NCBI GenBank assembly: GCA_027459285.1
Contig: DAIDIQ010000090.1
Coordinates: 1-32,191 of the forward strand
Origin: Acetobacteraceae bacterium
GTDB taxonomy: Bacteria > Pseudomonadota > Alphaproteobacteria > Acetobacterales > Acetobacteraceae
Direction: 5' to 3'
DNA: 32,191 nt
Positions 24,585-32,191 of the stretch are shown here, in pieces (the stretch's first letter is position 1; each line of letters starts with the position of its first letter). Below the pieces are notes generated by a model. That model searched no databases. It worked only from the letters and a program-made list of their open reading frames with translations, and was not told where the DNA came from. Both the position numbers and the translations under genes were made by a program.

Positions 24585-26624
24585 CTATTCCGCCGCGACC
24601 GGATATGGTGCCGCCACCCGCGCGCATTCCGCCATGGTCGGGCTCGCGCGGCTGATCGGGTCGGTCTGGTAATAATTCGCGTAAAGCTCTGCCAGTGGCG
24701 CCCGGCCGACGCTGTCGTCAGGCATGGCTGGGCCTTCCGGGCCCATGGCGCCCAGCGCCGGGCCGGCATCCAGCAAGCCGAACACCGGGTTCGCCGCCTC
24801 CAACGCCTGCCGCACCGCGTCGAGCGACCCATAGGGCAAGCCATGGCCCAACGCGTCGGATAGCGCGCGCAGAATGGCCCAATCCGGCCGCGCCTCACCG
24901 GGCGGTTCCACCGCCGCCTGGCCACGCTGCACCCGCCCTTCCAGGTTCACATAGGTGCCGGATTTCTCGGTATAGGCAGCACCGGGCAGCACCACGTCGG
25001 CGACCGCGGCCCCCTTGTCGCCATGATGGCCCTGATAGACCACGAAGGTGTCGGGGCTGATCGCCTTGGTGTCGAATTCATCCGCCGCCAGCAGATACAG
25101 CAAGTCGGCCGCGCCGTGCAGCGCGCGCGCGAGCGGCGCGCCCGTGGGCACCAAGCCCAAATCCAGCGCGCCGACGCGCGACGCGGCGCCGTGCAGCACA
25201 TTATAGCCGTGCCAATCGGGACGCACCCCGTCTACCGCGAGCAGAAGCTGCCACGCCAACGCCGCCGCCGCGGGGTCACGCAGCGCCGCCGGCCCGATGA
25301 TGATCGCGGGCCGCTTTGCGCCGGCCAGCGTTTCGCGGAACGGGTGCTCGCCCGCGTGCAGGGCCGCGAGCGTATCCAACCCGGTGCCGAGCCAATTCAC
25401 CGCATAGGTCAAATCAACCGGCTGGCCGATACCGGCAATTGTCAGTCCGCCAGCGAGCCAGGCCTTGCGCAGCCGCGCGTTCAGCACCGGTGCCGCATGG
25501 CGCGGGTTGGCGCCGACCAGCAAAATGGCATCCGCCTGCTCTATGCCGGCGATGCCCGAATTGAACAGGTAATGGTCCCGCCGCGCGGGCGAGAGAAAGG
25601 CGCCGTCCTGTCGGCAGTCGATGCTGCCGCCGAGCGACCGCATCAGATCGCGCAACGCCAGCATCGCCTCCGCGTCACACTGGTCGCCGACGATCGCGGC
25701 AACGCGGTTGCCCGGCACAGCACGCACGCGGGCGCTGATTGCGCTGAATGCCTCGGTCCAGCCGGCGGGTCGCAATTTCCCGCCGACCCGAAGCCAGGGC
25801 CGGTCCAGCCGCCGGTGCTTCAACCCGTCGATGGCGAAGCGCGCCTTGTCGGCCAGCCATTCCTCGTTCACGGCCTCATGGACGCGCGGCAGCACACGCA
25901 GCACCTCGGTGCCGCGCACATCGACCCGAATGGCGCTGCCCAGCGCGTCGAACACATCGATGCTGTCGGTTTTGCGCAATTCCCAGGGCCTGGCGGCGAA
26001 CGCATAAGGCCGGCTGGTCAATGCGCCGACCGGGCAGATATCGATCAGGTTACCGGACAGTTCCGACGTCAATGCCCGCTCGACATAATTGGTGATTTCC
26101 ATCGCCTCGCCGCGCGCGGTCGCCCCTAATTCCGGCGTGCCGGCAATCTCGGTTGCAAACCGCACGCAGCGCGTGCACTGAATGCAGCGCGTCATCACGG
26201 TTTTTACCAGCGGACCGAGATATTTGTCGCGCACCGCCCGCTTGGGCTCGCGGTAGCGCGTGTGGTCGGCGCCATAGCCCATGGACTGGTCCTGCAGATC
26301 GCACTCCCCGCCCTGGTCGCAAATCGGACAATCGAGCGGGTGGTTGATCAGCAGAAATTCCATCACGCCGCGGCGGCCGGCGCGCACCATTTCGGAATCG
26401 GTGAACACCTGCATGTTTTCCGCCACCGGCAGCGCGCAACTGGCCATCGGCTTGGGCGGGCCCGGCTTCACCTCCACCAGGCACATCCGGCAATTTCCCG
26501 CCACCGACAGGCGTTCATGGTAACAGAAGCGCGGAATTTCCCGCCCCGCCGCCTCACATGCCTGCAACACGTTGCTGCCGGCGGGCACGTCAACCTCCAG
26601 TCCGTCAACCGTCAGCTTGACCAT
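24585..26624 (-). CDS. nuoG: NADH-quinone oxidoreductase subunit G
   Basis: The largest peripheral subunit of complex I, carrying several iron-sulfur clusters of the NADH module. In the 679-residue protein the ligands of N1b (C34, C45, C48, C63), N5 (H95, C99, C102, C108) and N4 (C147, C150, C153, C197) are all visible. No extra cluster motif of the N7 type is seen, so this is the mitochondrial-like form. The C-terminal two thirds belong to the molybdopterin-oxidoreductase fold, here without visible cofactor ligands, as in all NuoG. It follows nuoF by five bases. Confidence 0.98.
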   Translation of the reverse strand: MVKLTVDGLEVDVPAGSNVLQACEAAGREIPRFCYHERLSVAGNCRMCLVEVKPGPPKPMASCALPVAENMQVFTDSEMVRAGRRGVMEFLLINHPLDCPICDQGGECDLQDQSMGYGADHTRYREPKRAVRDKYLGPLVKTVMTRCIQCTRCVRFATEIAGTPELGATARGEAMEITNYVERALTSELSGNLIDICPVGALTSRPYAFAARPWELRKTDSIDVFDALGSAIRVDVRGTEVLRVLPRVHEAVNEEWLADKARFAIDGLKHRRLDRPWLRVGGKLRPAGWTEAFSAISARVRAVPGNRVAAIVGDQCDAEAMLALRDLMRSLGGSIDCRQDGAFLSPARRDHYLFNSGIAGIEQADAILLVGANPRHAAPVLNARLRKAWLAGGLTIAGIGQPVDLTYAVNWLGTGLDTLAALHAGEHPFRETLAGAKRPAIIIGPAALRDPAAAALAWQLLLAVDGVRPDWHGYNVLHGAASRVGALDLGLVPTGAPLARALHGAADLLYLLAADEFDTKAISPDTFVVYQGHHGDKGAAVADVVLPGAAYTEKSGTYVNLEGRVQRGQAAVEPPGEARPDWAILRALSDALGHGLPYGSLDAVRQALEAANPVFGLLDAGPALGAMGPEGPAMPDDSVGRAPLAELYANYYQTDPISRASPTMAECARVAAPYPVAAE

Positions 26625-26629
26625 GGCGG

Positions 26630-27919
26630 TTACGCCGCCGCCAGGGAATGCCTGCCGGCATAGGCGGCCAGGCGCGCTTCCACCTCGGGGCGGAAATGCC
26701 GCAGCAGACCCTGGATCGGCCAGGCCGCCGCGTCACCCAGCGCACAGATGGTGTGCCCCTCGACTTTTTTGGTCACTTGATACAGCACATCGATTTCCTC
26801 GGGTTCGGCACGCCCTTCCACCATGCGGTCCAGCATACGCATCATCCAACCGGTGCCTTCACGGCAGGGGGTGCATTGGCCGCAACTTTCATGCTTGTAG
26901 AAATGCGCAAGCCGGGCGATGGCACGGATAATGTCGGTCGATTTGTCCATCACGATCACCGCCGCCGTGCCTAGACCGGACTGGACGTCGCGCAGACTGT
27001 CGAAATCCATCAACACCGTGTCACAGATCGATTTTGGCAGCAGCGGCACCGATGACCCGCCGGGAATGACCGCCAGCAGATTGTCCCAGCCGCCGCGCAC
27101 GCCGCCGCAATAGCGCTCGATCAATTCCCGCAACGGAATGCCAAGCTCCTCCTCCACGTTGCAGGGCTTGTTCACATGGCCGGAAATGCAGAACAGCTTG
27201 GTGCCGGTATTTTTGGGCCGCCCGAGCGCGGAGAACCAGGCGGCGCCGCGCCGCATGATGGTTGGCACCACCGCGATCGATTCGACATTATTCACCGTGG
27301 TCGGGCAACCATACAGCCCGCACGCGGCGGGAAAGGGCGGCTTCAGGCGCGGCATGCCCTTCTTGCCTTCCAGGCTTTCCAGCAGGGCGGTTTCCTCGCC
27401 GCAGATATAGGCACCGGCGCCGCGATGCACGAAAAGATCGAACGCGAAGCCGGAGCCGCAGGCATCTCGACCGATCAGCCCGGCCTCATAGGCCTGCATG
27501 ACGGCGGCTTCCAGCACGCAGGCCTCGTTGTAGAACTCACCACGGATGTAAATATAGCAGGCATGCGCCCCCATCGCGAAGCTCGCGATCAGCGCGCCCT
27601 CGATCAGTTTATGGGGATCGTGGCGCAGTATGTCACGGTCCTTGCAGGTGCCTGGCTCACTCTCGTCGGCGTTGATAACCAGGTAGGATGGACGCCCGTC
27701 GGAGGTTTTCGGCATGAACGACCATTTCAGCCCGGTGGGGAACCCGGCACCGCCCCGCCCGCGCAGGCCCGAGGCTTTCATTTCCTCGATCAGGGCGTCC
27801 CGGCCGCGGGCCAGAATGGCGGCCGTACCGTCCCAGTCGCCGCGGGCGCGCGCGCCGTTCAGGCCCCAGTCATTCTGGCCGTATAAATTGGTGAATATGC
27901 GGTCCTGGTCGGAAAGCAT
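26630..27919 (-). CDS. nuoF: NADH-quinone oxidoreductase subunit F
   Basis: Holds the NADH site, FMN and cluster N3: the entry point for electrons. The 429-residue protein has the glycine-rich nucleotide-binding loop [16 protein letters not shown] at 51-66, the FMN-region motif [34 protein letters not shown], and the N3 ligands C346, C349, C352 ([11 protein letters not shown]) and C392 (CALGD). The start is two bases after the nuoE stop. Length and motifs are normal. Confidence 0.98.
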   Translation of the reverse strand: MLSDQDRIFTNLYGQNDWGLNGARARGDWDGTAAILARGRDALIEEMKASGLRGRGGAGFPTGLKWSFMPKTSDGRPSYLVINADESEPGTCKDRDILRHDPHKLIEGALIASFAMGAHACYIYIRGEFYNEACVLEAAVMQAYEAGLIGRDACGSGFAFDLFVHRGAGAYICGEETALLESLEGKKGMPRLKPPFPAACGLYGCPTTVNNVESIAVVPTIMRRGAAWFSALGRPKNTGTKLFCISGHVNKPCNVEEELGIPLRELIERYCGGVRGGWDNLLAVIPGGSSVPLLPKSICDTVLMDFDSLRDVQSGLGTAAVIVMDKSTDIIRAIARLAHFYKHESCGQCTPCREGTGWMMRMLDRMVEGRAEPEEIDVLYQVTKKVEGHTICALGDAAAWPIQGLLRHFRPEVEARLAAYAGRHSLAAA

Positions 27920-27921
27920 GG

Positions 27922-28644
27922 CTACTTCACGTCCAACGTTGCCGGGTTAGGATAACGCGCCGTGCCGAAGGCGGGCGGATGGTCGGCCGGAACGTCCGGT
28001 CCCAAATTCTCAAGCGTTGTCAGGGTCGCCGGGCCGCCGGTCGGCGCCGAGTTTTGCCGCCCGGCGCGCGACCCCGGTGGGGGCGCCTCGCCGCGACGCA
28101 GCGCCTCGATCAGCGCCAACGTCGAGTCATGGTCGAGATCCTCGTAGAAATCATCGTTCACCTGCACGATGGGCGCATTCACGCAGGCGCCAAGACATTC
28201 AACCTCGGACATGGTGAACAGCCCGTCCGCGCTGGTTTCGTGCCAGCCCTTGATGCCGGTGGCGCGACGGCAGGCCGCCACCACCGCGTCAGACCCGCGC
28301 AGCCAGCACGGGGTGGTGGTGCAGATCTGTAGATGATAGCGGCCGATCGGGCGCAGATTGAACATGGTATAGAACGTCGCGACCTCATAGACGCGAATTT
28401 TCGGCATCGACAGAACATCCGCCACCGCGTCCATCGCCACCAGCGGCAGCCAGGGGCTTCCGGTGACGCGCCCCATCTGTCGCTGCGCGATATACAGAAC
28501 CGGCAATACCGCGCTCGCCTGCTTGCCGGGCGGGTATTTGGCCAGGGTGCGGTCGATTTCGGCCCGGCTTTCCTCGTCGAACGCGAAATGCGCCGGCTGC
28601 GGCACCGGGACGGCCTGCCCATTCAGTGGAGTCTGGTCAGTCAT
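27922..28644 (-). CDS. nuoE: NADH-quinone oxidoreductase subunit E
   Basis: Thioredoxin-like subunit with the off-path [2Fe-2S] cluster N1a. The 240-residue protein shows the ligands C108 and C113 (CTTTPC) and C150 and C154 (CLGAC), preceded by the conserved [19 protein letters not shown]. After about residue 185 a Pro/Gly/Thr-rich tail of some 55 residues follows, containing [13 protein letters not shown], a type of extension I associate with alphaproteobacterial NuoE; it is longer than in E. coli. It lies 12 bases after nuoD. Confidence 0.97.
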   Translation of the reverse strand: MTDQTPLNGQAVPVPQPAHFAFDEESRAEIDRTLAKYPPGKQASAVLPVLYIAQRQMGRVTGSPWLPLVAMDAVADVLSMPKIRVYEVATFYTMFNLRPIGRYHLQICTTTPCWLRGSDAVVAACRRATGIKGWHETSADGLFTMSEVECLGACVNAPIVQVNDDFYEDLDHDSTLALIEALRRGEAPPPGSRAGRQNSAPTGGPATLTTLENLGPDVPADHPPAFGTARYPNPATLDVK

Positions 28645-28656
28645 GCCGGAATTCCC

Positions 28657-29886
28657 TCAGCGATCCACTTCGCCAAACACAAGGTCGAGCGAGCCGACAA
28701 TGGCCACCACATCAGCCAGCATGTGGCCACGCGCCAGCGCATCGATTGCCTGCAGATGGGCGAAACCGGTCGCGCGTATTTTGCATCGGTACGGCTTGTT
28801 GGTGCCATCCGCCACCAGATACACACCGAATTCCCCCTTCGGACTTTCCACCGCGGTATAGGTGGCGCCCCGCGGCACATGGTAGCCCTCGGTGAACAGC
28901 TTGAAGTGGTGGATCAGCGCCTCCATGCTGCGCTTGGCATCGGCCCGAGCGGGGGGGGTTATTTTGTGGTCCTGCACCTTGACCGGCCCGGGTCGCATTT
29001 TCTCCAGGCACTGGTTGCAGATCTTTACGCTCTCGCGCATTTCCGCGATCCGCACCAGGTAGCGGTCATAACAGTCACCGTTGCGCCCGACCGGTATGGC
29101 GAATTCCAGTTCGTTATATTTATCGTAGGGCTGCGCGCGGCGCAAATCCCAGGCGATGCCACTGGCGCGCAGACATGGGCCGGAAAAGCCCCAGGCCAGC
29201 GCTTCCTCCGGGGTGAAACGGCCAATATCCACCGTGCGCTGCCGCCATATGCGGTTACGCGTCAGCAAACCTTCAAGGTCATCGAGCCAGGCGGGAAAGC
29301 CCGCCATCCAGGCGGCAATCCTGTCCTCGAGCCCGGCTGGCAGATCACGGTCCACCCCGCCCGGGCGGAAATAGTTCGCATGCAGCCGCGCGCCGGAGGC
29401 GGCCTCATAGAATTCCATCAATTCCTCGCGCCGCTCGAACCCCCAGAGCGACGGGGTGAGCGCGCCGACATCGAGCGCGTAGGTGGTGACGTTCAGAAGG
29501 TGGTTGAGAATGCGGGTGATTTCGCAAAACAGGGTTCTGATCCACTGCCCGCGCTCCGGCACCTCGAGCCCGAGCAGTTTTTCCTGCGCCAAGGCAAAGG
29601 CATGCTCCTCGGCCATGGGGCTGACATAATCCAGCCGGTCGAAATACGGCATGGCCTGCATGTAGGTCTTGTATTCGATCAGCTTTTCCGTGCCGCGGTG
29701 CAGCAGGCCGATATGCGGGTCGGCGCGGGCCACGACCTCGCCATCCATCTCGAGCACGAGGCGCAGCACGCCGTGTGCCGCCGGATGTTGCGGGCCGAAA
29801 TTGATGGCGTGGCTGTCGATTTCAACCGTCTGGGTGGTGCGGCCGGATTGATCGGCCTGCGCCTCGGGGACGAGCGTGCTGCTCAT
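28657..29886 (-). CDS. nuoD: NADH-quinone oxidoreductase subunit D
   Basis: The 49-kDa-type subunit that forms the quinone-binding site with NuoB. The 409-residue protein is a separate gene from nuoC, unlike the fused nuoCD of E. coli. Conserved stretches include [20 protein letters not shown] (about 28-47), [16 protein letters not shown], the quinone-site tyrosine region [15 protein letters not shown], and the C-terminal [18 protein letters not shown] that ends nearly all family members. The start overlaps the nuoC stop as ATGA. Confidence 0.98.
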   Translation of the reverse strand: MSSTLVPEAQADQSGRTTQTVEIDSHAINFGPQHPAAHGVLRLVLEMDGEVVARADPHIGLLHRGTEKLIEYKTYMQAMPYFDRLDYVSPMAEEHAFALAQEKLLGLEVPERGQWIRTLFCEITRILNHLLNVTTYALDVGALTPSLWGFERREELMEFYEAASGARLHANYFRPGGVDRDLPAGLEDRIAAWMAGFPAWLDDLEGLLTRNRIWRQRTVDIGRFTPEEALAWGFSGPCLRASGIAWDLRRAQPYDKYNELEFAIPVGRNGDCYDRYLVRIAEMRESVKICNQCLEKMRPGPVKVQDHKITPPARADAKRSMEALIHHFKLFTEGYHVPRGATYTAVESPKGEFGVYLVADGTNKPYRCKIRATGFAHLQAIDALARGHMLADVVAIVGSLDLVFGEVDR

Positions 29887-30554
29887 GGCGCATCTCCCTT
29901 CTCGATGTCGGCGGCGCGCGCCTGGTATTGCGCATGGGCCTTTTCATCGCCGGGCAGACTGGTCATTGCCTCCCAGGGGGAGAGAAAATCGAACCGGCGG
30001 AAATCCTGCGTCAGCCGCACCGGCTCGTGCACCAGTTCCTTCCGGTCCTCGTCGTAGCGCACCTCGACATAGCCGGTGAGGGGAAAATCCTTGCGCATCG
30101 GATGGCCGTCGAACCCGTAATCGGTCAGGATGCGCCGCAGATCGGGCTGGCCGGCGAAAACGATGCCGAACAGATCCCACGCCTCACGCTCCCACCAGGT
30201 GGCGGCGGGCCAGACCATGTGCACGGATGGCACGGGCGTCTGCTCGTCCGCGGCGACGATCACGCGGATGCGTTGATTGAGCGAGACCGACAGCAGATTA
30301 TACACGACCTCGAAGCGAGCCGGACGTTCCGGCCAGTCAACCCCGCACAAATCCACTAATTGCTCGAAGCGAAAGCGCGGATCGTCGCGCAAAATCTGCA
30401 TCAGCATCGGCAGCGAATCGGGTTCGGCCCAGAGCACGGTTTCGCCGAGCAGGGTTGCGCTGCGGTGCACGCCGGGCAGCAGCTTGGCCAGTTGCTCGAG
30501 CCTGGGTGGCGCCACCTGGCCGCCAGCGTTCTGCACGGGTGTTTCCTCAGTCAC
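29883..30554 (-). CDS. nuoC: NADH-quinone oxidoreductase subunit C
   Basis: The 30-kDa-type structural subunit of the connecting module. The 223-residue reading begins with GTG at 30554, overlapping the nuoB stop by eight bases; AGGAA lies ten bases upstream. The GTG start is preferred because the longer frame, which opens upstream inside nuoB, codes for Cys/Arg-rich sequence unlike the family, and there is no ATG close to the domain start. The family signature is clear: [22 protein letters not shown] followed by [25 protein letters not shown]. The end with [10 protein letters not shown] matches mitochondrial homologues. Confidence 0.93.
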   Translation of the reverse strand: MTEETPVQNAGGQVAPPRLEQLAKLLPGVHRSATLLGETVLWAEPDSLPMLMQILRDDPRFRFEQLVDLCGVDWPERPARFEVVYNLLSVSLNQRIRVIVAADEQTPVPSVHMVWPAATWWEREAWDLFGIVFAGQPDLRRILTDYGFDGHPMRKDFPLTGYVEVRYDEDRKELVHEPVRLTQDFRRFDFLSPWEAMTSLPGDEKAHAQYQARAADIEKGDAP

Positions 30555-31113
30555 GCAGTATTGTTCCTGTGCGGCGAATTTTTTTCTGCAGTTGCAGAAT
30601 GCCATAGACCAGCCCCTCGGCCGTGGGGGGACAGCCTGGCACATACACATCAACCGGCACCACCCGGTCGCAGCCGCGCACCACCGAGTAGGAATAATGG
30701 TAGTAGCCGCCGCCATTGGCGCAACTGCCCATGGAAATAACCCAGCGCGGCTCCGGCATCTGGTCATAAACCTTGCGCAGGGCGGGGGCCATTTTGTTGG
30801 TGAGGGTGCCGGCGACGATCATGCAGTCGCTTTGCCGCGGAGAGGCGCGGGGAATAACGCCGAATCGGTCGAGGTCCCAACGGCTCATGTAGGCGTGGAT
30901 CATTTCCACCGCGCAGCAGGCCAGCCCGAAGGTCATGGGCCACAAGCTGCCGGTGCGTGCCCAGTTTACGACCTTGTCGAGGTTGGCCACCACGAAGCCG
31001 CGGTCCGCCACCTCGCCGGTGATGCCGCGCAGCACCGCATCCTGCTCGGGCCCCGGGGTCAGCGCGGCGCGGTTCCAGGCGATTGCGGTTGGTTCAGACG
31101 GGGTAGCGCCCAT
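30547..31113 (-). CDS. nuoB: NADH-quinone oxidoreductase subunit B
   Basis: Binds cluster N2, the immediate electron donor to quinone. The 188-residue protein has the four ligands: the tandem cysteines C66 and C67 in [11 protein letters not shown]131 in MGSCANGGG and C161 in [21 protein letters not shown] and [20 protein letters not shown] are also standard. It starts five bases after the nuoA stop; the ATG at 31113 gives a short, variable N-terminal extension of about 35 residues before the conserved fold. Confidence 0.98.
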   Translation of the reverse strand: MGATPSEPTAIAWNRAALTPGPEQDAVLRGITGEVADRGFVVANLDKVVNWARTGSLWPMTFGLACCAVEMIHAYMSRWDLDRFGVIPRASPRQSDCMIVAGTLTNKMAPALRKVYDQMPEPRWVISMGSCANGGGYYHYSYSVVRGCDRVVPVDVYVPGCPPTAEGLVYGILQLQKKIRRTGTILRD

Positions 31114-31118
31114 CGCGA

Positions 31119-31484
31119 TTACTCCCAGTCAAGCGCACCCTTGCGCCATTCGTAGACAAAGCCGACGGTCAGCACCGCCAGAAAACCGAGCATCGAAAAG
31201 AATCCGAAGGCGCCAATGCGCCATAAACTCACGGCCCAAGGAAACAGAAAGGCGACCTCGAGGTCGAAAATGATGAACAAAATCGCGACCAGGTAAAACC
31301 GCACATCGAACCGGCGCCGCGCGTCATCGAACGGTTCGAACCCGCATTCATAGGCGGATAGTTTCTCGGCATATGGCTTCTGTTTGGCGAACAACAATGA
31401 CAGGCCGATGAAGGCAGCCGACAAGACGATGGCGATAGCCATGAACACGAGTATGGGGAAGTATTTCCCCAGCAACAGCGTCAT
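31119..31484 (-). CDS. nuoA: NADH-quinone oxidoreductase subunit A
   Basis: First gene of the complex I operon; a three-helix membrane subunit next to NuoH. The 121-residue reading starts at the ATG at 31484, giving the family N-terminus [12 protein letters not shown], with GGGGA upstream; an in-frame start 11 codons earlier lies within the upstream palindrome area and is unlikely. The conserved cytoplasmic loop [32 protein letters not shown] is diagnostic (shown here in part as [15 protein letters not shown] and [14 protein letters not shown]). The operon promoter should lie in the 105 bases between this gene and tRNA-Asp. Confidence 0.97.
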   Translation of the reverse strand: MTLLLGKYFPILVFMAIAIVLSAAFIGLSLLFAKQKPYAEKLSAYECGFEPFDDARRRFDVRFYLVAILFIIFDLEVAFLFPWAVSLWRIGAFGFFSMLGFLAVLTVGFVYEWRKGALDWE

Positions 31485-31509
31485 CTGCGTCGGTCCCCAG
31501 ACCTGGTTA

Positions 31510-31524
31510 CGCTGCAATGCAGCG
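31510..31524. promoter_or_regulatory. Perfect palindrome upstream of nuoA
   Basis: CGCTGCA and TGCAGCG flank a single central base, 25 bases upstream of the chosen nuoA start. At that spot it would lie in the 5' leader or near the promoter of the nuo operon, so it could be an operator or a leader hairpin (the one-base centre favours a protein site over an RNA stem). No regulator is recognised from the sequence. Confidence 0.4.
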
Positions 31525-31589
31525 AGGCTGGACCTTAGCCCCTGTTCCGGCGCTTGGCCAGAGCCGGGGGTGAGGCGAAACCCTCTGTC

Positions 31590-31666
<77 letters not shown>

Positions 31667-31878
31667 TAGACAGGGTGCGCCGTGTAAGACGCGGCGGGCC
31701 AGGGCGTCAAGCGCGGCGGTTGCGACAGCGGGGCTTGAGGCAACACGGTGCGATGGCGTTGGCGAAAAGCCGGGGCAAACGCTTTGTGCAGCACGGTGCC
31801 AGGCCCGGCGCGCATGCGGCTGTCGCAGACCTGCGGCCCAATAACCTGGCGGCGCACCACCGGCACGCCGGGCCGCGC

Positions 31879-31953
31879 TGGTAGGCGGTGACGGGTTCGA
31901 ACCGCCGGCCCTCTCGGTGTAAACGAGACGCTCTACCACTGAGCTAACCGCCC
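31879..31953 (-). tRNA. tRNA-Val (TAC)
   Basis: The minus strand gives acceptor GGGCGGT with ACCGCCT (one G-T pair), D arm GCTC AGTGGTA GAGC, anticodon stem TCTCG/CGAGA with loop TTTACAC giving anticodon TAC, T arm GGCGG TTCGAAC CCGTC, discriminator A and an encoded CCA. It reads valine GUA codons and probably others by wobble. The 212 bases between it and tRNA-Asp show no gene; the pair may form one precursor transcript. Confidence 0.97.
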
Positions 31954-32046
31954 CTGGCAACGTGCTAACGCCAGCTATGCGCCAGGGTCAACGGATGTTG
32001 CGCGAAGAGCAAGGGCGGGCGTGCGGCGAGAGAAGCCGCGGAAGAG

Positions 32047-32174
32047 AAGAAGCGACTTTTTTGAAAAAAAGTCGCGCAAAAAACGTTTGGGACTTGGGGG
32101 TGGAGGGTGGCGCCGTGGGGGGAGTTTTGGCGGGTGATTGGGATTTATGGGGGGCTTCGCCCACCGAAGGAAGG
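32047..32174 (-). repeat. Composite dispersed repeat, copy B
   Basis: The inverted counterpart of the 6040-6130 element. The core at 32047-32084 matches it over 38 bases with one mismatch and forms a hairpin at 32052-32075 with GCGACTTTTTT and AAAAAAGTCGC arms. On the minus strand the core is preceded by a C-rich spacer about 37 bases longer than in copy A, and by the CTTCG-GTGGG-CGAAG stem at about 32153-32167. It lies in the 238-base gene-free end of the window upstream of tRNA-Val. Confidence 0.75.
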
Positions 32175-32191
32175 CGGCCGTTCATGACTGA

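Noticed and set aside
31988-32185. Minus-strand frame of 65 codons at the right end
   Set aside because: It is the translation of the dispersed repeat (copy B) and its flanks; no ribosome binding site or protein-like composition.
32184-32191. Possible start of a plus-strand gene (ATG with AAGGAAGG about nine bases upstream)
   Set aside because: Only eight bases remain in the window, and the purine-rich site is part of the repeat, so nothing can be concluded.

Overview
The window looks like a chromosomal segment from a GC-rich alphaproteobacterium, most probably of the Acetobacteraceae. The class-level call rests on gene order: tRNA-Val, tRNA-Asp, nuoA to nuoN, birA, rnj, proS, lolC, lolD, dnaE all on one strand, and tatB, tatC, serS nearby. 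The family-level call is an inference from the general look of the proteins and of the hairpin-rich dispersed repeats; it is not proven by anything here. No phage, transposase, CRISPR array or toxin-antitoxin pair was seen.

Layout from left to right. Positions 1-155 hold GC-rich direct and inverted repeats with no gene. Positions 156-3773 carry five minus-strand genes: a secreted CHRD-domain protein, the mechanosensitive channel MscL, seryl-tRNA synthetase, TatC and TatB. Positions 3917-5975 are a plus-strand group: an SRPBCC-like protein, a glutathione S-transferase-like protein and a SAM-dependent methyltransferase. These converge on dnaE across a pair of strong hairpins, one of them inside a dispersed repeat that recurs at the right end of the window. 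A plus-strand Ala/Asn/Gly-rich protein of unknown function (9809-10318) sits between dnaE and lolD.

From 10462 to the tRNAs everything is on the minus strand: lolD and lolC (lipoprotein release), proS, a 650-bp gene-free stretch packed with perfect hairpins, rnj (RNase J), birA (biotin ligase) and a complete 14-gene complex I operon in the order nuoA-B-C-D-E-F-G-H-I-J-K-L-M-N. The operon is very compact, with gaps of 12 bases or less and several 4 to 8 base overlaps. Upstream of it lie tRNA-Asp(GTC) and tRNA-Val(TAC), both with encoded CCA ends.

The nuo genes together encode a minimal, mitochondrial-type NADH:quinone oxidoreductase: NuoEFG form the NADH-oxidising module, NuoBCDI the connecting module and NuoAHJKLMN the proton-pumping membrane arm. 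Nothing in the window is clearly a new multi-gene system. The points most worth a second look are the structured 650-bp region between rnj and proS, where other alphaproteobacteria often carry genes, the composite dispersed repeat, and the orphan protein at 9809.
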